Assembly: GCA_030041215.1 (NCBI GenBank)
Contig: JASHOH010000026.1
Location: forward strand, 1-53,604
DNA from: Candidatus Sulfotelmatobacter sp.
GTDB lineage: Bacteria; Acidobacteriota; Terriglobia; Terriglobales; Acidobacteriaceae
Length of the DNA: 53,604 nt
Direction of reading: 5' to 3'
Position numbers and translations under genes: made by a program. The notes beneath the pieces are model-generated. The model was not told the origin of the DNA. It did not search any database and worked only from the letters and a program-made list of their open reading frames with translations. Shown piece by piece: positions 33,132-41,678 of this stretch; the stretch's first letter is position 1; each line of letters begins with the position of its first letter.

Positions 33132-34462
33132 TATTCGCCCGCTCCCGCCAGTGCCAAAAGGGTCAGCAGAATCCGCTTCAGGCCGAGTTCGCGTCCAGTG
33201 CTGTCGAACCACTCCTGTAAAGTGTGGGCGCCGCCGCCCGTTCCGCCTCCGCCGATGGCAATGGCCTCCAGTCCCAGAGACATGGGAATGTTCGCGTCAG
33301 TTGAGGCCCGTTGCACCTGGGCGGCGTTATTGAGCTGCGCATCGACTGCTCGGATCGCGTGCAGGATGCGGGCGCCAGTAGCCAGTTCTCCCGCGGGACG
33401 ATTGCCGATGGCGACAACTTCGCAAGTGACTCCGGGCCGCCTCTGGACCGCCGATTTCATCTCGGCCGCCATGGTCTCGTCTTCCACGGCGCGATTGAGC
33501 GCCAGACGGAGGGTCTGCTCCAGGCGCTCCATCTCGGCCATCGAGGTGGAGCGAATATCAACTTTCATGCTGGCGGACTCGGGAATCGAATTCACCGACG
33601 TCCCGCCACGAATCAATCCGATGTTGAATGTAGTCTTGGGAGCAGTGGGTACTGGCGTAGCGGTGAACACATCGATTGCGCGGGCGAGAATCACAATTGG
33701 ATTGGGCGAGCCGAAATCGCTCCAGGAGTGGCCGCCCGGGCCGCGCACAATCACTTCAAAACGCCTGCTGCCCAGGGCCTCGGAAACAATCGTGTCAGCC
33801 CCGGCGCCGTCGAGGATTACGCTGTAAGCAATCGAGTCTTTCCATCGCGGCGTCGAGAAGATGTGTCTCATGCCCCGCAGATCGCCTTCACCCTCTTCGC
33901 CAACATTCCCGATGAAGACAAACGGCAAAGCGTGGCGGAGGGGAATTGCACACACGACCGCTGCAATGCCCATCATGGCCGCGATACCCGCGCCATTATC
34001 GGAAACTCCCGGCCCATAAAGCCGGCTGCCTTGTTGGCGAATGTTCAGCGGTGTGTTCGCCGGAAAGACGGTATCGATGTGCGCGCTAAGGGCAACGTAA
34101 CGCTGGCCGGAGGGAACGTGGACGGAAGTTGGCGATGCAAGGGGTGAGGGAGTCGTTTGTCCGCAGTTTGTACGCCTGTAGCCTTGATGCACACCGAAGA
34201 CGTTGCCTACGTCATCGATACGAACATCGGTGAGTCCGATCTCGCGGAAGCGCTCGGCCAACCATGCTGCGCGTGCGGATTCGGCAAACGGTGGCGCGGG
34301 AATACGAGCCATTTCCATCTGCCATTGGGCCAGTTGCGTTTCCTGGGAGCGGAACCAGTTAAAGGCTGAACGCACCTCCGGCAATGCTATCAGGCGGGCT
34401 ATCTCCTGATGCATTGTGGGCGCAATCTCAGGCAAGTCCGCGCGTGGGGGAGCGGGGCTCAT
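33131..34462 (-). CDS. M20-family metallopeptidase
   Basis: A 443-residue zinc aminopeptidase/carboxypeptidase-type enzyme. Visible metal and catalytic residues: His in LSAHIDTVFPA, bridging Asp in GPGVSDNGAG, Glu pair in GNVGEEGEGD, and the last His in GGGGTGGGAHTLQEW. The dimerisation domain between has RGPGGHSWSDFG. No signal peptide is seen, so it is probably cytosolic. Substrate specificity (tripeptidase, carboxypeptidase or amidase) is open. It is coupled by a one-base overlap to an amidohydrolase, suggesting a joint peptide or amide degradation route. Confidence 0.87.
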   Translation of the reverse strand: MSPAPPRADLPEIAPTMHQEIARLIALPEVRSAFNWFRSQETQLAQWQMEMARIPAPPFAESARAAWLAERFREIGLTDVRIDDVGNVFGVHQGYRRTNCGQTTPSPLASPTSVHVPSGQRYVALSAHIDTVFPANTPLNIRQQGSRLYGPGVSDNGAGIAAMMGIAAVVCAIPLRHALPFVFIGNVGEEGEGDLRGMRHIFSTPRWKDSIAYSVILDGAGADTIVSEALGSRRFEVIVRGPGGHSWSDFGSPNPIVILARAIDVFTATPVPTAPKTTFNIGLIRGGTSVNSIPESASMKVDIRSTSMAEMERLEQTLRLALNRAVEDETMAAEMKSAVQRRPGVTCEVVAIGNRPAGELATGARILHAIRAVDAQLNNAAQVQRASTDANIPMSLGLEAIAIGGGGTGGGAHTLQEWFDSTGRELGLKRILLTLLALAGAGE

Positions 34463-34540
34463 GGAAACTATTGCGTAAGTTTACAACGCGCGGGAAGGGA
34501 AGGGGATTAGCAAGGATGGGAACGGAGTGGTCGCTGGGAC

Positions 34541-34990
34541 CTACTGCTTCTGTCGAGCCTCCACTTCCGCGAGCCACCCGCGACGAAACTTGTCGGACGG
34601 CACGCTGGAGAGATACGGTTTGATATCCAGAATGGGCGTCCCATCGAGCATGTCTACGCCCCGCACATGCAGGCTCGCGCCCTCGCGACGCAGCAGCTCG
34701 ACGACTGTGAGTCCGATCGGGTTGGGACGGCGCGGCGAGCGTGTCGCAAACACTCCATGCGGGCGATTGTCCGAAGGTGGAGTGCCGACTAATGCGAAAC
34801 CGTCAGACCGGTCGAACTCCCACAGGACGATGAGATGCGAGAAACCTTCGATATCGGTAAGGCCCGCTTCGAACTCCGGCAAAATCTTGAGTACACCCTC
34901 GGCTTCATGTTTTGCACCCAGTCCTTTGGGAATTTCGCTAGTCTGCTTATAGGGACTGCTAACGGAACCAATTGGCCGGGACGTGAACAT
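34541..34990 (-). CDS. trmO: tRNA (N6-threonylcarbamoyladenosine37-N6) methyltransferase
   Basis: TrmO/YaeB/TsaA methylates t6A37 of tRNA-Thr using SAM. The 149-residue protein has the conserved signature DNRPHGVFATRSPRRPNPIGLTVVELL (about 76-102), a LDGTPILDIKPYL motif and HLIVLWEFDR. It is shorter than E. coli TrmO because the C-terminal extension is absent, as in many bacteria. It lies 15 bases after panE on the same strand, so it is probably cotranscribed although the functions are unrelated. Confidence 0.9.
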   Translation of the reverse strand: MFTSRPIGSVSSPYKQTSEIPKGLGAKHEAEGVLKILPEFEAGLTDIEGFSHLIVLWEFDRSDGFALVGTPPSDNRPHGVFATRSPRRPNPIGLTVVELLRREGASLHVRGVDMLDGTPILDIKPYLSSVPSDKFRRGWLAEVEARQKQ

Positions 34991-35005
34991 TGTTCCTGTT
35001 GGGAT

Positions 35006-35923
35006 CTAAACCGTTTGTGCCCACGCCGACACTTTCCGTTCGACTGCTGCGACAAGTCTTTTTGTTGCCGGGACGTCGATCCCATGCCGTTGCGCTCCGC
35101 GCAGGATCGGCCCGGCGATGGCATCGAGCTCAGGAGGCCGATGCTGCTCTACATCTTTCTGCATTGAGCTGCGCATGCTGCCCGGCATGCCGGCAACGCC
35201 AGCAAGCACTTTGTCGGCATCCACTTTTGCGCCCTCGGCAATGGCGACTGCACAGGTCTCGCGGACGCACGCTTCTCCCTGGCTGCGCCACTCGGGGTTA
35301 GCAAGAATTTCTCCCACTGGCTTGTCGGCAGCGGTTGTAGCCAGAGCAAACGGAGCCAGAAAGACCAGCTTGCCCCACAGCAGTGTCGCTTCGTCATCAA
35401 TAAAGCGGCAGCCGAAGCCCATTTTCTGAAGATCATCGAGCGTTCCGCCGAGCAAGTTGCGGCCAGCCGAAGAAACATTCAGTAACGCGAATGGAGTGCG
35501 GTGCGCAACGTGGCCGGGACTGACACGTTCAAATTCGCCGGCGATCGTGGCCGGGATTATTCGCTCGGCCCCATATTTCGAACGAAGAAGCGCGACGTGG
35601 TCGATTCCATTCAGGAGCGGGACCATACCCTTGATCGAGCCTGGTTTTGTAATAGCGGCGAGAGCCTGATTAAGCTGCGTAGCTTTCACGGTGATCCAGA
35701 GCACATCGATGGGAGGAACTTCAGCGGTGACTGCGACATGGACTTCGAACTTGCCTAAAGGGCTATCGAGGCGAAGAGTCCTTGGGTACTGAGCAACCGT
35801 CTCTCGTCGGACAACCAGGGTAACGGCTGCACCGGAGTGCGCCAGGCAGGCGCCGATCATGCCTCCGACGCCACCGGCGCCGAGAATCGCGTGATGCAGT
35901 GGTTTGGAATCCGTCGCAGTCAT
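35006..35923 (-). CDS. panE: 2-dehydropantoate 2-reductase
   Basis: NADPH-dependent reductase of ketopantoate in pantothenate and CoA synthesis. The 305 residues have the Rossmann loop GAGGVGGMIGACLAHSG (about 16-32), the KATQ motif (Lys ~80) typical of ketopantoate reductases, LLNGIDH, and the C-terminal KLVFLAPFALAT and QKDVEQHRPPELDAI (Glu/Asp near the substrate site). It lies 25 bases after the LeuA-type gene. The family also contains enzymes acting on other 2-oxoacids, so the assignment to pantoate is likely but not certain. Confidence 0.85.
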   Translation of the reverse strand: MTATDSKPLHHAILGAGGVGGMIGACLAHSGAAVTLVVRRETVAQYPRTLRLDSPLGKFEVHVAVTAEVPPIDVLWITVKATQLNQALAAITKPGSIKGMVPLLNGIDHVALLRSKYGAERIIPATIAGEFERVSPGHVAHRTPFALLNVSSAGRNLLGGTLDDLQKMGFGCRFIDDEATLLWGKLVFLAPFALATTAADKPVGEILANPEWRSQGEACVRETCAVAIAEGAKVDADKVLAGVAGMPGSMRSSMQKDVEQHRPPELDAIAGPILRGAQRHGIDVPATKRLVAAVERKVSAWAQTV

Positions 35924-35948
35924 GCAGGTTAGTTAGATTCTTGCCGGC

Positions 35949-37196
35949 TCAGCTTGGCTTCACGACCGCGGGCAAGCACTCAACGATTTCCGCATCGCTC
36001 AACGTGTGGTCGCTGGCTTTGGCACGCTGGTAAATGCGCTCGACCACTTCCTCGCTCGCGGGGATGCCACGCCGCTCCAGCCAGAAGAGCACATTCGATT
36101 TGCCGCTCATCGGGCCGATATCGATGATCTGCTCCAGCCCAAATTCGTGCGAGGGCACGCCGGAATAGACCGTGTTAGCGAGAATCACGTCATTTTTGCG
36201 ATAGGCTTTGATGATGGCCGCCGCATGTACGCCAGTCGCCGTGCGGAACGCATCGTCACCGACAACAGGATAATTTGCCGGGATCGGCACGCCGGTTGCT
36301 CGCGAAACAGCAACACAATATTGTTTGAGCTTGGTGAGGTCCTGTTTGTCCCATGGTGCAATTCCCATCAGCTTCAGATTCACCAGCATCTGATCGATCT
36401 GCGTATTGCCCACGCGCTCGCCCAGACCGATCGCGCATGCATGAACACAGTTTGCGCCGCCGATTACCGCCGCCATTGAATTCGCAATCGCGAGACCGCG
36501 GTCGCTGTGGCCGTGCCAGTCGACACGAATTTTCTCGCCTGACGGTTTCACGACCTCTTCCATCACAAATCGTACCAGCGCCAGCGCACCCATCGGTGTG
36601 GCGTGGCCGGCGGTGTCGCAAACCACTATGGCGCGTGCGCCGCAATTGATCGCGGTCGAATAGAGGCGCTTCACGGTTTCCGGATCGCAGCGGCTGGTGT
36701 CTTCAGTAACATACATGACGTCGAGACCGAGTGAAACGGCATACGTTACGGCCTTTTCTGTCGTCTTAAGAAGGAAGTGGTCGGTCCAGCCTTCAGTGAA
36801 GCGGCGAATTGGACTTGAACCGATGAACGTTGCCGCCTCGATGGGCAGTCCGGTCTTCTGCACAATCTCAGCGATCGGACGGATGTCGTTTTCGTGCGTG
36901 CGGGCCGCGCAATTGGCTTTGATCTTCAGCTTGTTGTCCGCGATCTCACGTGCAAGAGCGGTCGCGTGCTCGACCGCGCGGGCGCCGGCGCCAGGCAATC
37001 CTAGATCGAGCGAGTCAATTCCCAAAGATTCCATCAAATGAACAATTTCAATTTTTTCGCCGATGGAAGGATCGCGCACCGAGGGCGACTGCAAGCCGTC
37101 GCGCAAGCTCTCGTCATTAAGCAGCACCGGGCCCGGCGGCTTCAATCCCGGAGGATGGTTCTTGTTCCAGTCGTAGATGAGGTCGGAGGTGTTCAT
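35949..37196 (-). CDS. LeuA/HMG-lyase-type DRE-TIM metallolyase
   Basis: A 415-residue TIM-barrel enzyme of the pyruvate-carboxyltransferase-like group. The DRE-like motif is NDESLRDGLQSP (27-38; Arg32-Asp33), the metal His pair is in DWHGHSDRGLAIAN, and the GLGERVGNTQID and TGVHAAAI segments match the Claisen-condensing subgroup (isopropylmalate, homocitrate or citramalate synthases) and not HMG-CoA lyase. The LeuA regulatory C-terminal domain is absent. The acyl acceptor is unknown. It is the first gene before panE, which may hint at branched 2-oxoacid metabolism (inference). Confidence 0.8.
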   Translation of the reverse strand: MNTSDLIYDWNKNHPPGLKPPGPVLLNDESLRDGLQSPSVRDPSIGEKIEIVHLMESLGIDSLDLGLPGAGARAVEHATALAREIADNKLKIKANCAARTHENDIRPIAEIVQKTGLPIEAATFIGSSPIRRFTEGWTDHFLLKTTEKAVTYAVSLGLDVMYVTEDTSRCDPETVKRLYSTAINCGARAIVVCDTAGHATPMGALALVRFVMEEVVKPSGEKIRVDWHGHSDRGLAIANSMAAVIGGANCVHACAIGLGERVGNTQIDQMLVNLKLMGIAPWDKQDLTKLKQYCVAVSRATGVPIPANYPVVGDDAFRTATGVHAAAIIKAYRKNDVILANTVYSGVPSHEFGLEQIIDIGPMSGKSNVLFWLERRGIPASEEVVERIYQRAKASDHTLSDAEIVECLPAVVKPS

Positions 37197-37200
37197 GAGT

Positions 37201-37338
37201 GAGCTTCAAGCTGCGAGCTTTGAGCTACGAGCAAGCAGACTCGGCGAAGTTCGTGCTTTCGCTTATTACCCACAGTTGTTTCACAGCGTACTGCGCCGTG
37301 ATCGCTCAAAGCTCGCCGCTCGTAGCTCGCAGCTCACT
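37201..37338. repeat. paired heptad arrays reaching a stop codon
   Basis: Left array 37201-37235: five units such as GAGCTTC, AAGCTGC and GAGCTAC. Right array 37304-37338: five units such as GCTCGCC, GCTCGTA and GCTCGCA. The right words are reverse complements of the left ones (GAGCT against AGCTC) across a 68-base spacer. The right array covers the stop codon of the zinc-ribbon gene at 37334. Confidence 0.75.
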
Positions 37339-37672
37339 TTTCCTTCGGCGGCAGTGTCAGACCGAACACCGACTTGAGGCCCCGTCCGGCGACGTTCACC
37401 TTGTCATCTGCCGGATTCGGCAGATATAGCGTCTGGCAGTATTCGCAACGATAGACTTCGGCATCGCGTCCCCAGGCTTTTTCGACGTCGCCGCATTCTA
37501 TTTCAAGAACATCAGTGGTGTAGAACCATCGCTTCAGATGACCACCACAGGCTTTGCCCTTATCGTTCTTCTCGTTGCAGGCGCGCTGGCCGACCTTCTT
37601 GGTCTTTACCTTATGATGAGGAAGCTGCGGAGGAGTTTGCGTGGCTTCAGTGGTAATTTCCCCAGTGACCAA
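37334..37672 (-). CDS. zinc-ribbon-like protein of unknown function
   Basis: A 112-residue soluble protein. Two Cys groups suggest a metal site: Cys32 and Cys42 in ACNEKNDKGKACGGHLKRW, and the CEYC pair in YRCEYCQTLYLP. The N terminus is Pro/Thr/Lys-rich, and the tail ends TLPPKEK. Probable start TTG 37672 with GAGGG upstream on the minus strand. I recall similar unannotated proteins in Acidobacteria. It precedes the LeuA-type gene by 137 bases that are mostly repeat. Confidence 0.6.
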   Translation of the reverse strand: MVTGEITTEATQTPPQLPHHKVKTKKVGQRACNEKNDKGKACGGHLKRWFYTTDVLEIECGDVEKAWGRDAEVYRCEYCQTLYLPNPADDKVNVAGRGLKSVFGLTLPPKEK

Positions 37673-37846
37673 AGGATTTGTCCCTCGTTCGTGCGGCTCC
37701 TGCCGCCGGATTCACGGCTTACGAACGTAATTGTACTCGATGCCAAAAGCCCCGGCCAAAGCCGTCAATGTCGTATGCTACCCGTGCACAGCACGAATGC
37801 CGCGGTTTTCCCGTAGGCTAATTTCAAAACCGAAAATGAGTTTTGC

Positions 37847-38371
37847 ATGAAACCAAGGCCTTTCCTGACAAAAGAGCTTTTTCTGGCCGGGACGCTAATT
37901 CTTATCTGTTTCGCGATTGCGCTCAGCTTGGGTGCACAAACGAGCAGCCGCAAGGAGGTTCGCAGCGACCCTCAGGCGGGTTCATCGCCAAGCGTTCAGC
38001 AGGAACTGGTGCAAATCGAAACTGGATTCTTTGAGGCCTGGAGGACCAACGATCAGGCATACTTTCGTGAACATATGGCCGAGAATGGCGTGTTTTGGGG
38101 CGAAGACGGTGTGGTCTCACGCGACCAGCATCTCGCCTCGTTGCAAGCTGCGGCCAAGAGTTGCACCATGCAGGGGTTCGGCTTGTCTGACTTCGGAGCA
38201 CTCCCGCTTGCGTCAGGCGCATATCTCCTAACCTACAAGGCCCAGCAGTATGCGAACTGCAATGGCGAAAAGCTTCCCATCCACATGAATGGAAGTTCGA
38301 TTTACATTTTGAAAGCCGGACGCTGGCAGGCAATCTATCGTGCGATTGTTCCACAGAAAAACGAGAGGTAA
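37847..38371 (+). CDS. exported NTF2-like (DUF4440/SnoaL-type) protein
   Basis: A 174-residue protein with an N-terminal signal peptide or anchor (about 10-30, ELFLAGTLILICFAIALSLGAQ) and an NTF2-like fold: EIETGFFEAWRTNDQAYFREHMAENGVFWGEDG, then the SLQAAAKSC helix and the strand pair AYLLTYKAQQYA and SSIYILKAGRWQAIYRAIVP. That last pattern is typical of DUF4440. The ligand or enzymatic role is unknown; it should sit outside the inner membrane. It stands alone on the plus strand, convergent with DinB. Confidence 0.7.
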   Translation: MKPRPFLTKELFLAGTLILICFAIALSLGAQTSSRKEVRSDPQAGSSPSVQQELVQIETGFFEAWRTNDQAYFREHMAENGVFWGEDGVVSRDQHLASLQAAAKSCTMQGFGLSDFGALPLASGAYLLTYKAQQYANCNGEKLPIHMNGSSIYILKAGRWQAIYRAIVPQKNER

Positions 38372-38382
38372 ACCGGGGCGGC

Positions 38383-38871
38383 CTAGAACTCCTTCTTCGG
38401 AGCCGCCTGATCGGCACCCACGCGGCCAATCGTTATCTCGGCCTTGTAATAATTTTCCGCTTTGATCGGCTCGCCCGCAAAACGGCGTAGGATGGCGATT
38501 TGGCCGATGTGCGTGAGAGCATCGGCCACCGGCCCCTGAAATAAATTCTCAATCGGAGCCTGCAACGGCTGGCTCGATGCCAGATAGTCATCGAAATTCT
38601 TCAGTGATGCGAAGAAGCGCTCGACCTCTTTCTCCCAGTGCAGCGGCTTGGAGTCGTGCCACTCGCGTTTGCCGTTGGCCATGGAAAGTCCCCAATCCAT
38701 GAGATCGCCAATGTGAGCGAGAATTTGTCCGGGCGTGCGCACGCCCTCATCGGCATGAAACATGGAAAATCCTTCGGGAGCATTGCGGACAGCCTTGCCT
38801 CCGCGATAGGCAATCGTTGCAAGCGTGTGGCGCAAAAGTTGGCGCTTGGGATCGGAATTGGAATCGGCCAT
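38383..38871 (-). CDS. DinB-family protein
   Basis: A 162-residue four-helix-bundle protein of the DinB/YfiT group. The first metal His is in GQILAHIGDLMDW and the last in ADALTHIGQIAILRRFAG; the second would be in the SKPLHWEKEVERFF region. Members include thiol S-transferases and proteins of unknown activity. It starts at ATG 38871 and lies 34 bases downstream of the aldehyde dehydrogenase stop on the same strand, so the two are probably cotranscribed. Confidence 0.82.
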   Translation of the reverse strand: MADSNSDPKRQLLRHTLATIAYRGGKAVRNAPEGFSMFHADEGVRTPGQILAHIGDLMDWGLSMANGKREWHDSKPLHWEKEVERFFASLKNFDDYLASSQPLQAPIENLFQGPVADALTHIGQIAILRRFAGEPIKAENYYKAEITIGRVGADQAAPKKEF

Positions 38872-38905
38872 AATTCTCTCTCGGGACTCTGGGGTTCGGA
38901 ACTAG

Positions 38906-40477
38906 CTACAGCCGCTTGCTCCGCAGGACTCCAGCGGATAATAATGCTCCACGCAATCGTTGAGGCCAGCTGCGCGCGAACTGGGAGTCGATGAACGCTT
39001 GCATCTGCCGGGCGAAGATCGCGCCATAACCATACCACCAGACTTTCTTCATTTCAGGTATCAGGTCGGAGTCGACATACTTCAGCCTGACCATCTCTTG
39101 CAGTCCAAAACGCCCATGGGTGCGGCCCAGGCCGCTCGATTTTACGCCGCCGTGCGGGGCTTCGCTGATACCGAAGCATGAAACCACATCATTAATCATT
39201 ATCGTGCCGGCCTGAATCCGTCGAGCCATTTTCTCGCCGCGCGCGTTGTCGCGCGTCCAGATGCTTGCGGCCAGACCGTATTCGGAATCGTTCGCCAGAG
39301 CGATCACTTCTTCATCGGTGTCAAAGGGCATCACCGGCAAAACTGGTCCGAAAGTTTCCTCGCGCATAATGCGCATTTCATGATTCACATCTGCCAGCAC
39401 GGTAGGCTGATAAAAATTTTGTCCAACCTCAGCCAACCGATGACCGCCGGTCAGAAGCCGCGCGCCTCGTGACACAGCATCCTCGACGTGCGACTCGACA
39501 ATTCGCAACTGACGTTCATGGATCATCGGCCCGACATCAGTCGCCGAATCCATTCCATTGCCAACGCGGAGCTTCTTCGTTTTCTCAACGCACGCTTGCA
39601 GAAACTTCTCGTACAGATTGCGATGAACGTAGCACCGCTCCACGGACAGGCACGTCTGGCCCGCATTCATGAATGCTCCCCACACCGCCCCACTGGAAGC
39701 CACATCGACATCAGCATCGTCAAGCACAAGCATGGGATCCTTGCCGCCCAGTTCCAAGACGACCGGCAGCAATCGCTCCGCCGCAACTGCGGCGATCCGC
39801 TTTCCGGTCGAAACACTTCCGGTGAATACGAGTTTGTCGATTTGCGAATGAACTAATGCTGCCCCTGTCGCACCATTGCCGACAACTACCTGGAAGATGC
39901 TGGCAGGAACGCCTGCCGCGTGCAGCAACGATTGCAATTCCAACGCGACAAGCGAAGTAAATTCCGACGGCTTGAGCACCACGGCATTGCCGGCCACCAG
40001 CGCCGCCAGAGCTTCGGTCGCGGGAATAGAAAACGGATAATTCCACGGTGAGATGATTCCAATGACGCCGTAAGGCTCCCGCACCAGCCGCCCGCGTTTG
40101 AGCTTGGCAGCCAGATTTCCATGTGGAAGCGGTTCATCGCTCAACAGGCGGAACGCATTCTCGATTAGAAAACGTGCGGAATCAAGCACGACCAGCACTT
40201 CAGTGGTCAGAGCTTCGGCGAATGGCTTGCCTGTTTCCCGAGTTATCGCTTCAGCAACAATCGACTTCTTATTATGCAGCTGGTTCTGAAGTTCGCGCAG
40301 TACTGCAATTCGGTCACGAACGCCAATAGTGTCCCATTTTTTCTGCGCAGATTTTCCCTTCTGCACGGCAGCAAAGACATCCGCATCACTGGCACAGGGT
40401 AGTTCACGAAGAACTTCGCCCGTCGCCGGGTCCATCGAACAGACAATGCGGGACGCGATGTGAGTTTCTGTTGCCAT
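38906..40477 (-). CDS. NAD(P)-dependent aldehyde dehydrogenase
   Basis: A 523-residue member of the aldehyde dehydrogenase superfamily. Catalytic residues: Cys276 (NAGQTCLSVERCYV), Glu242 (LELGGKDP), and Asn146 (SPWNYPF). FTGSVSTGKRIA forms the cofactor loop. The C-terminal portion after about 485 (FARQMQAFIDSQFARSWPQRLRGALLSAGVLRS) extends beyond the usual end and is amphipathic and basic, which could attach the enzyme to the membrane as in fatty-aldehyde dehydrogenases (inference). The aldehyde is not predictable. Confidence 0.9.
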   Translation of the reverse strand: MATETHIASRIVCSMDPATGEVLRELPCASDADVFAAVQKGKSAQKKWDTIGVRDRIAVLRELQNQLHNKKSIVAEAITRETGKPFAEALTTEVLVVLDSARFLIENAFRLLSDEPLPHGNLAAKLKRGRLVREPYGVIGIISPWNYPFSIPATEALAALVAGNAVVLKPSEFTSLVALELQSLLHAAGVPASIFQVVVGNGATGAALVHSQIDKLVFTGSVSTGKRIAAVAAERLLPVVLELGGKDPMLVLDDADVDVASSGAVWGAFMNAGQTCLSVERCYVHRNLYEKFLQACVEKTKKLRVGNGMDSATDVGPMIHERQLRIVESHVEDAVSRGARLLTGGHRLAEVGQNFYQPTVLADVNHEMRIMREETFGPVLPVMPFDTDEEVIALANDSEYGLAASIWTRDNARGEKMARRIQAGTIMINDVVSCFGISEAPHGGVKSSGLGRTHGRFGLQEMVRLKYVDSDLIPEMKKVWWYGYGAIFARQMQAFIDSQFARSWPQRLRGALLSAGVLRSKRL

Positions 40478-40515
40478 GTAACGAACAAAAATTGAGACCA
40501 GCCCTGAAGACCGGA

Positions 40516-40570
40516 GGGGCTAAAGCCCCAATAGAAAAAGATCGCTCAATCGCAGCGCTAAAGCGCTGCG
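40516..40570. repeat. REP-like double hairpin, second copy
   Basis: Small hairpin 40516-40529 (GGGGCT/AGCCCC, loop AA) and strong hairpin 40551-40570 (9-base arms CGCAGCGCT/AGCGCTGCG, loop AA), 21 bases apart. Arm lengths, spacing and order match the element at 4419-4471. The stems differ in sequence, as expected for compensatory drift. It lies between truA and the aldehyde dehydrogenase gene. Confidence 0.65.
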
Positions 40571-40619
40571 CCACCTAAAGCTAACTGTGGCACGATGACT
40601 ACGTGCCCTCTATACGAAT

Positions 40620-41369
40620 CTAATATTCGACATTCACTAAATACAATCCACTGGCGGGAACGGTTGCTCCTGCCGCTGAACGGTTGTGCGCTTCGAGTAT
40701 GCGCGTAATGTCTTCGGCGCGCAGGGTTGCTTTGCCCACGAGAATAAGTGTTCCCACCAGATTTCTCACCATATGGTGCAGGAACCCCGATCCCTTCACG
40801 GTATATATAAATTCATCCCCCTCCCGGTCCCACGCGGAAGAAAAGATCGTCCGCACATTCGACAGCGGCGGGTCTTTTTCCCGCTCAGGGTCAACCGCTG
40901 CAAAGGAAGTGAAATCGTGCTCACCCCGCACGCGCTCTGCCGCGTCGATCATCGCCCCTTCATCCAGCGGATAAGGATAATGCCACACGTAACGTGCAAG
41001 AAACGGCGGGCAGATGTCTCGCCGATATATGCGATAGCGATAAGTCTTAGCCCGCGCCGATTTGCGGGCATGGAAATCAGGCGCGGCCTCTTCAACATCG
41101 AGAGCGCGAACGGACGCCGGCAAAATATCGTTCAGCGCTTTTCCAAAGTTTGCTGTGGGAATGGTAGACTCCGTGGCAAATGTCACCACCTGTGCCAATG
41201 CATGCACGCCTGCGTCGGTGCGCCCTGAGGCCTGTGGCAATACCTTTTCGCCGGTGATTCGTCCAATGGCTGAGGCAAGTGTGCCCTGCACGGTGACGGC
41301 ATCGGGTTGCACTTGCCATCCTACGAAATCCGATCCGTCATAGGACAGAATCAGTTTGAGATTACGCAT
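40620..41369 (-). CDS. truA: tRNA pseudouridine(38-40) synthase
   Basis: Converts U38-U40 of the tRNA anticodon arm to pseudouridine. The 249-residue protein has the catalytic Asp52 in SGRTDAGVHALAQ, the KTYRYRIYRRD motif and the C-terminal GSGFLHHMVRNLVGTLILVGK, all typical of TruA. The start is ATG 41369 (MRNLKLILSYDGSDF), the family's usual N terminus; a longer frame adds 13 unlikely residues. It is divergent from the first TolC-like gene. Confidence 0.93.
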   Translation of the reverse strand: MRNLKLILSYDGSDFVGWQVQPDAVTVQGTLASAIGRITGEKVLPQASGRTDAGVHALAQVVTFATESTIPTANFGKALNDILPASVRALDVEEAAPDFHARKSARAKTYRYRIYRRDICPPFLARYVWHYPYPLDEGAMIDAAERVRGEHDFTSFAAVDPEREKDPPLSNVRTIFSSAWDREGDEFIYTVKGSGFLHHMVRNLVGTLILVGKATLRAEDITRILEAHNRSAAGATVPASGLYLVNVEY

Positions 41370-41678
41370 GATGATCTTTCGAGTCCGGCGGTCGGTCTGG
41401 TAATGCAAATCATTTCACGCGGGCGCGGTTTTCGGCCAGTTCCTCGGGGATCTCCAGAGGCAGCGGTTTTCGCAGGACAGAAACAATTTCCTGGGCAAGA
41501 AATCGTCAACAAAGGAGTGCTCGCATTGTCAGATATACTGAGCGGTACTTTTAGCACATTCTTGGAACCCGGACACCGCCAGTTGCGTATGTACAGGTGA
41601 ATAATTTTCTTTGGCATTCCAGGCTTTTCGAACCCGATTTTTTCAGTTGCAAAGCATTAAATCAATGGAGATGAGTAG
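41370..41678. other. divergent intergenic region between truA and the first TolC-like gene
   Basis: 309 bases that must hold both promoters. An imperfect -35/-10 pair (TTGTCA, 17 bases, TTTTAG near 41527-41555) might serve the plus strand but is weak. GGAGATGAG before 41679 is the ribosome binding site. No gene supported. Confidence 0.45.
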
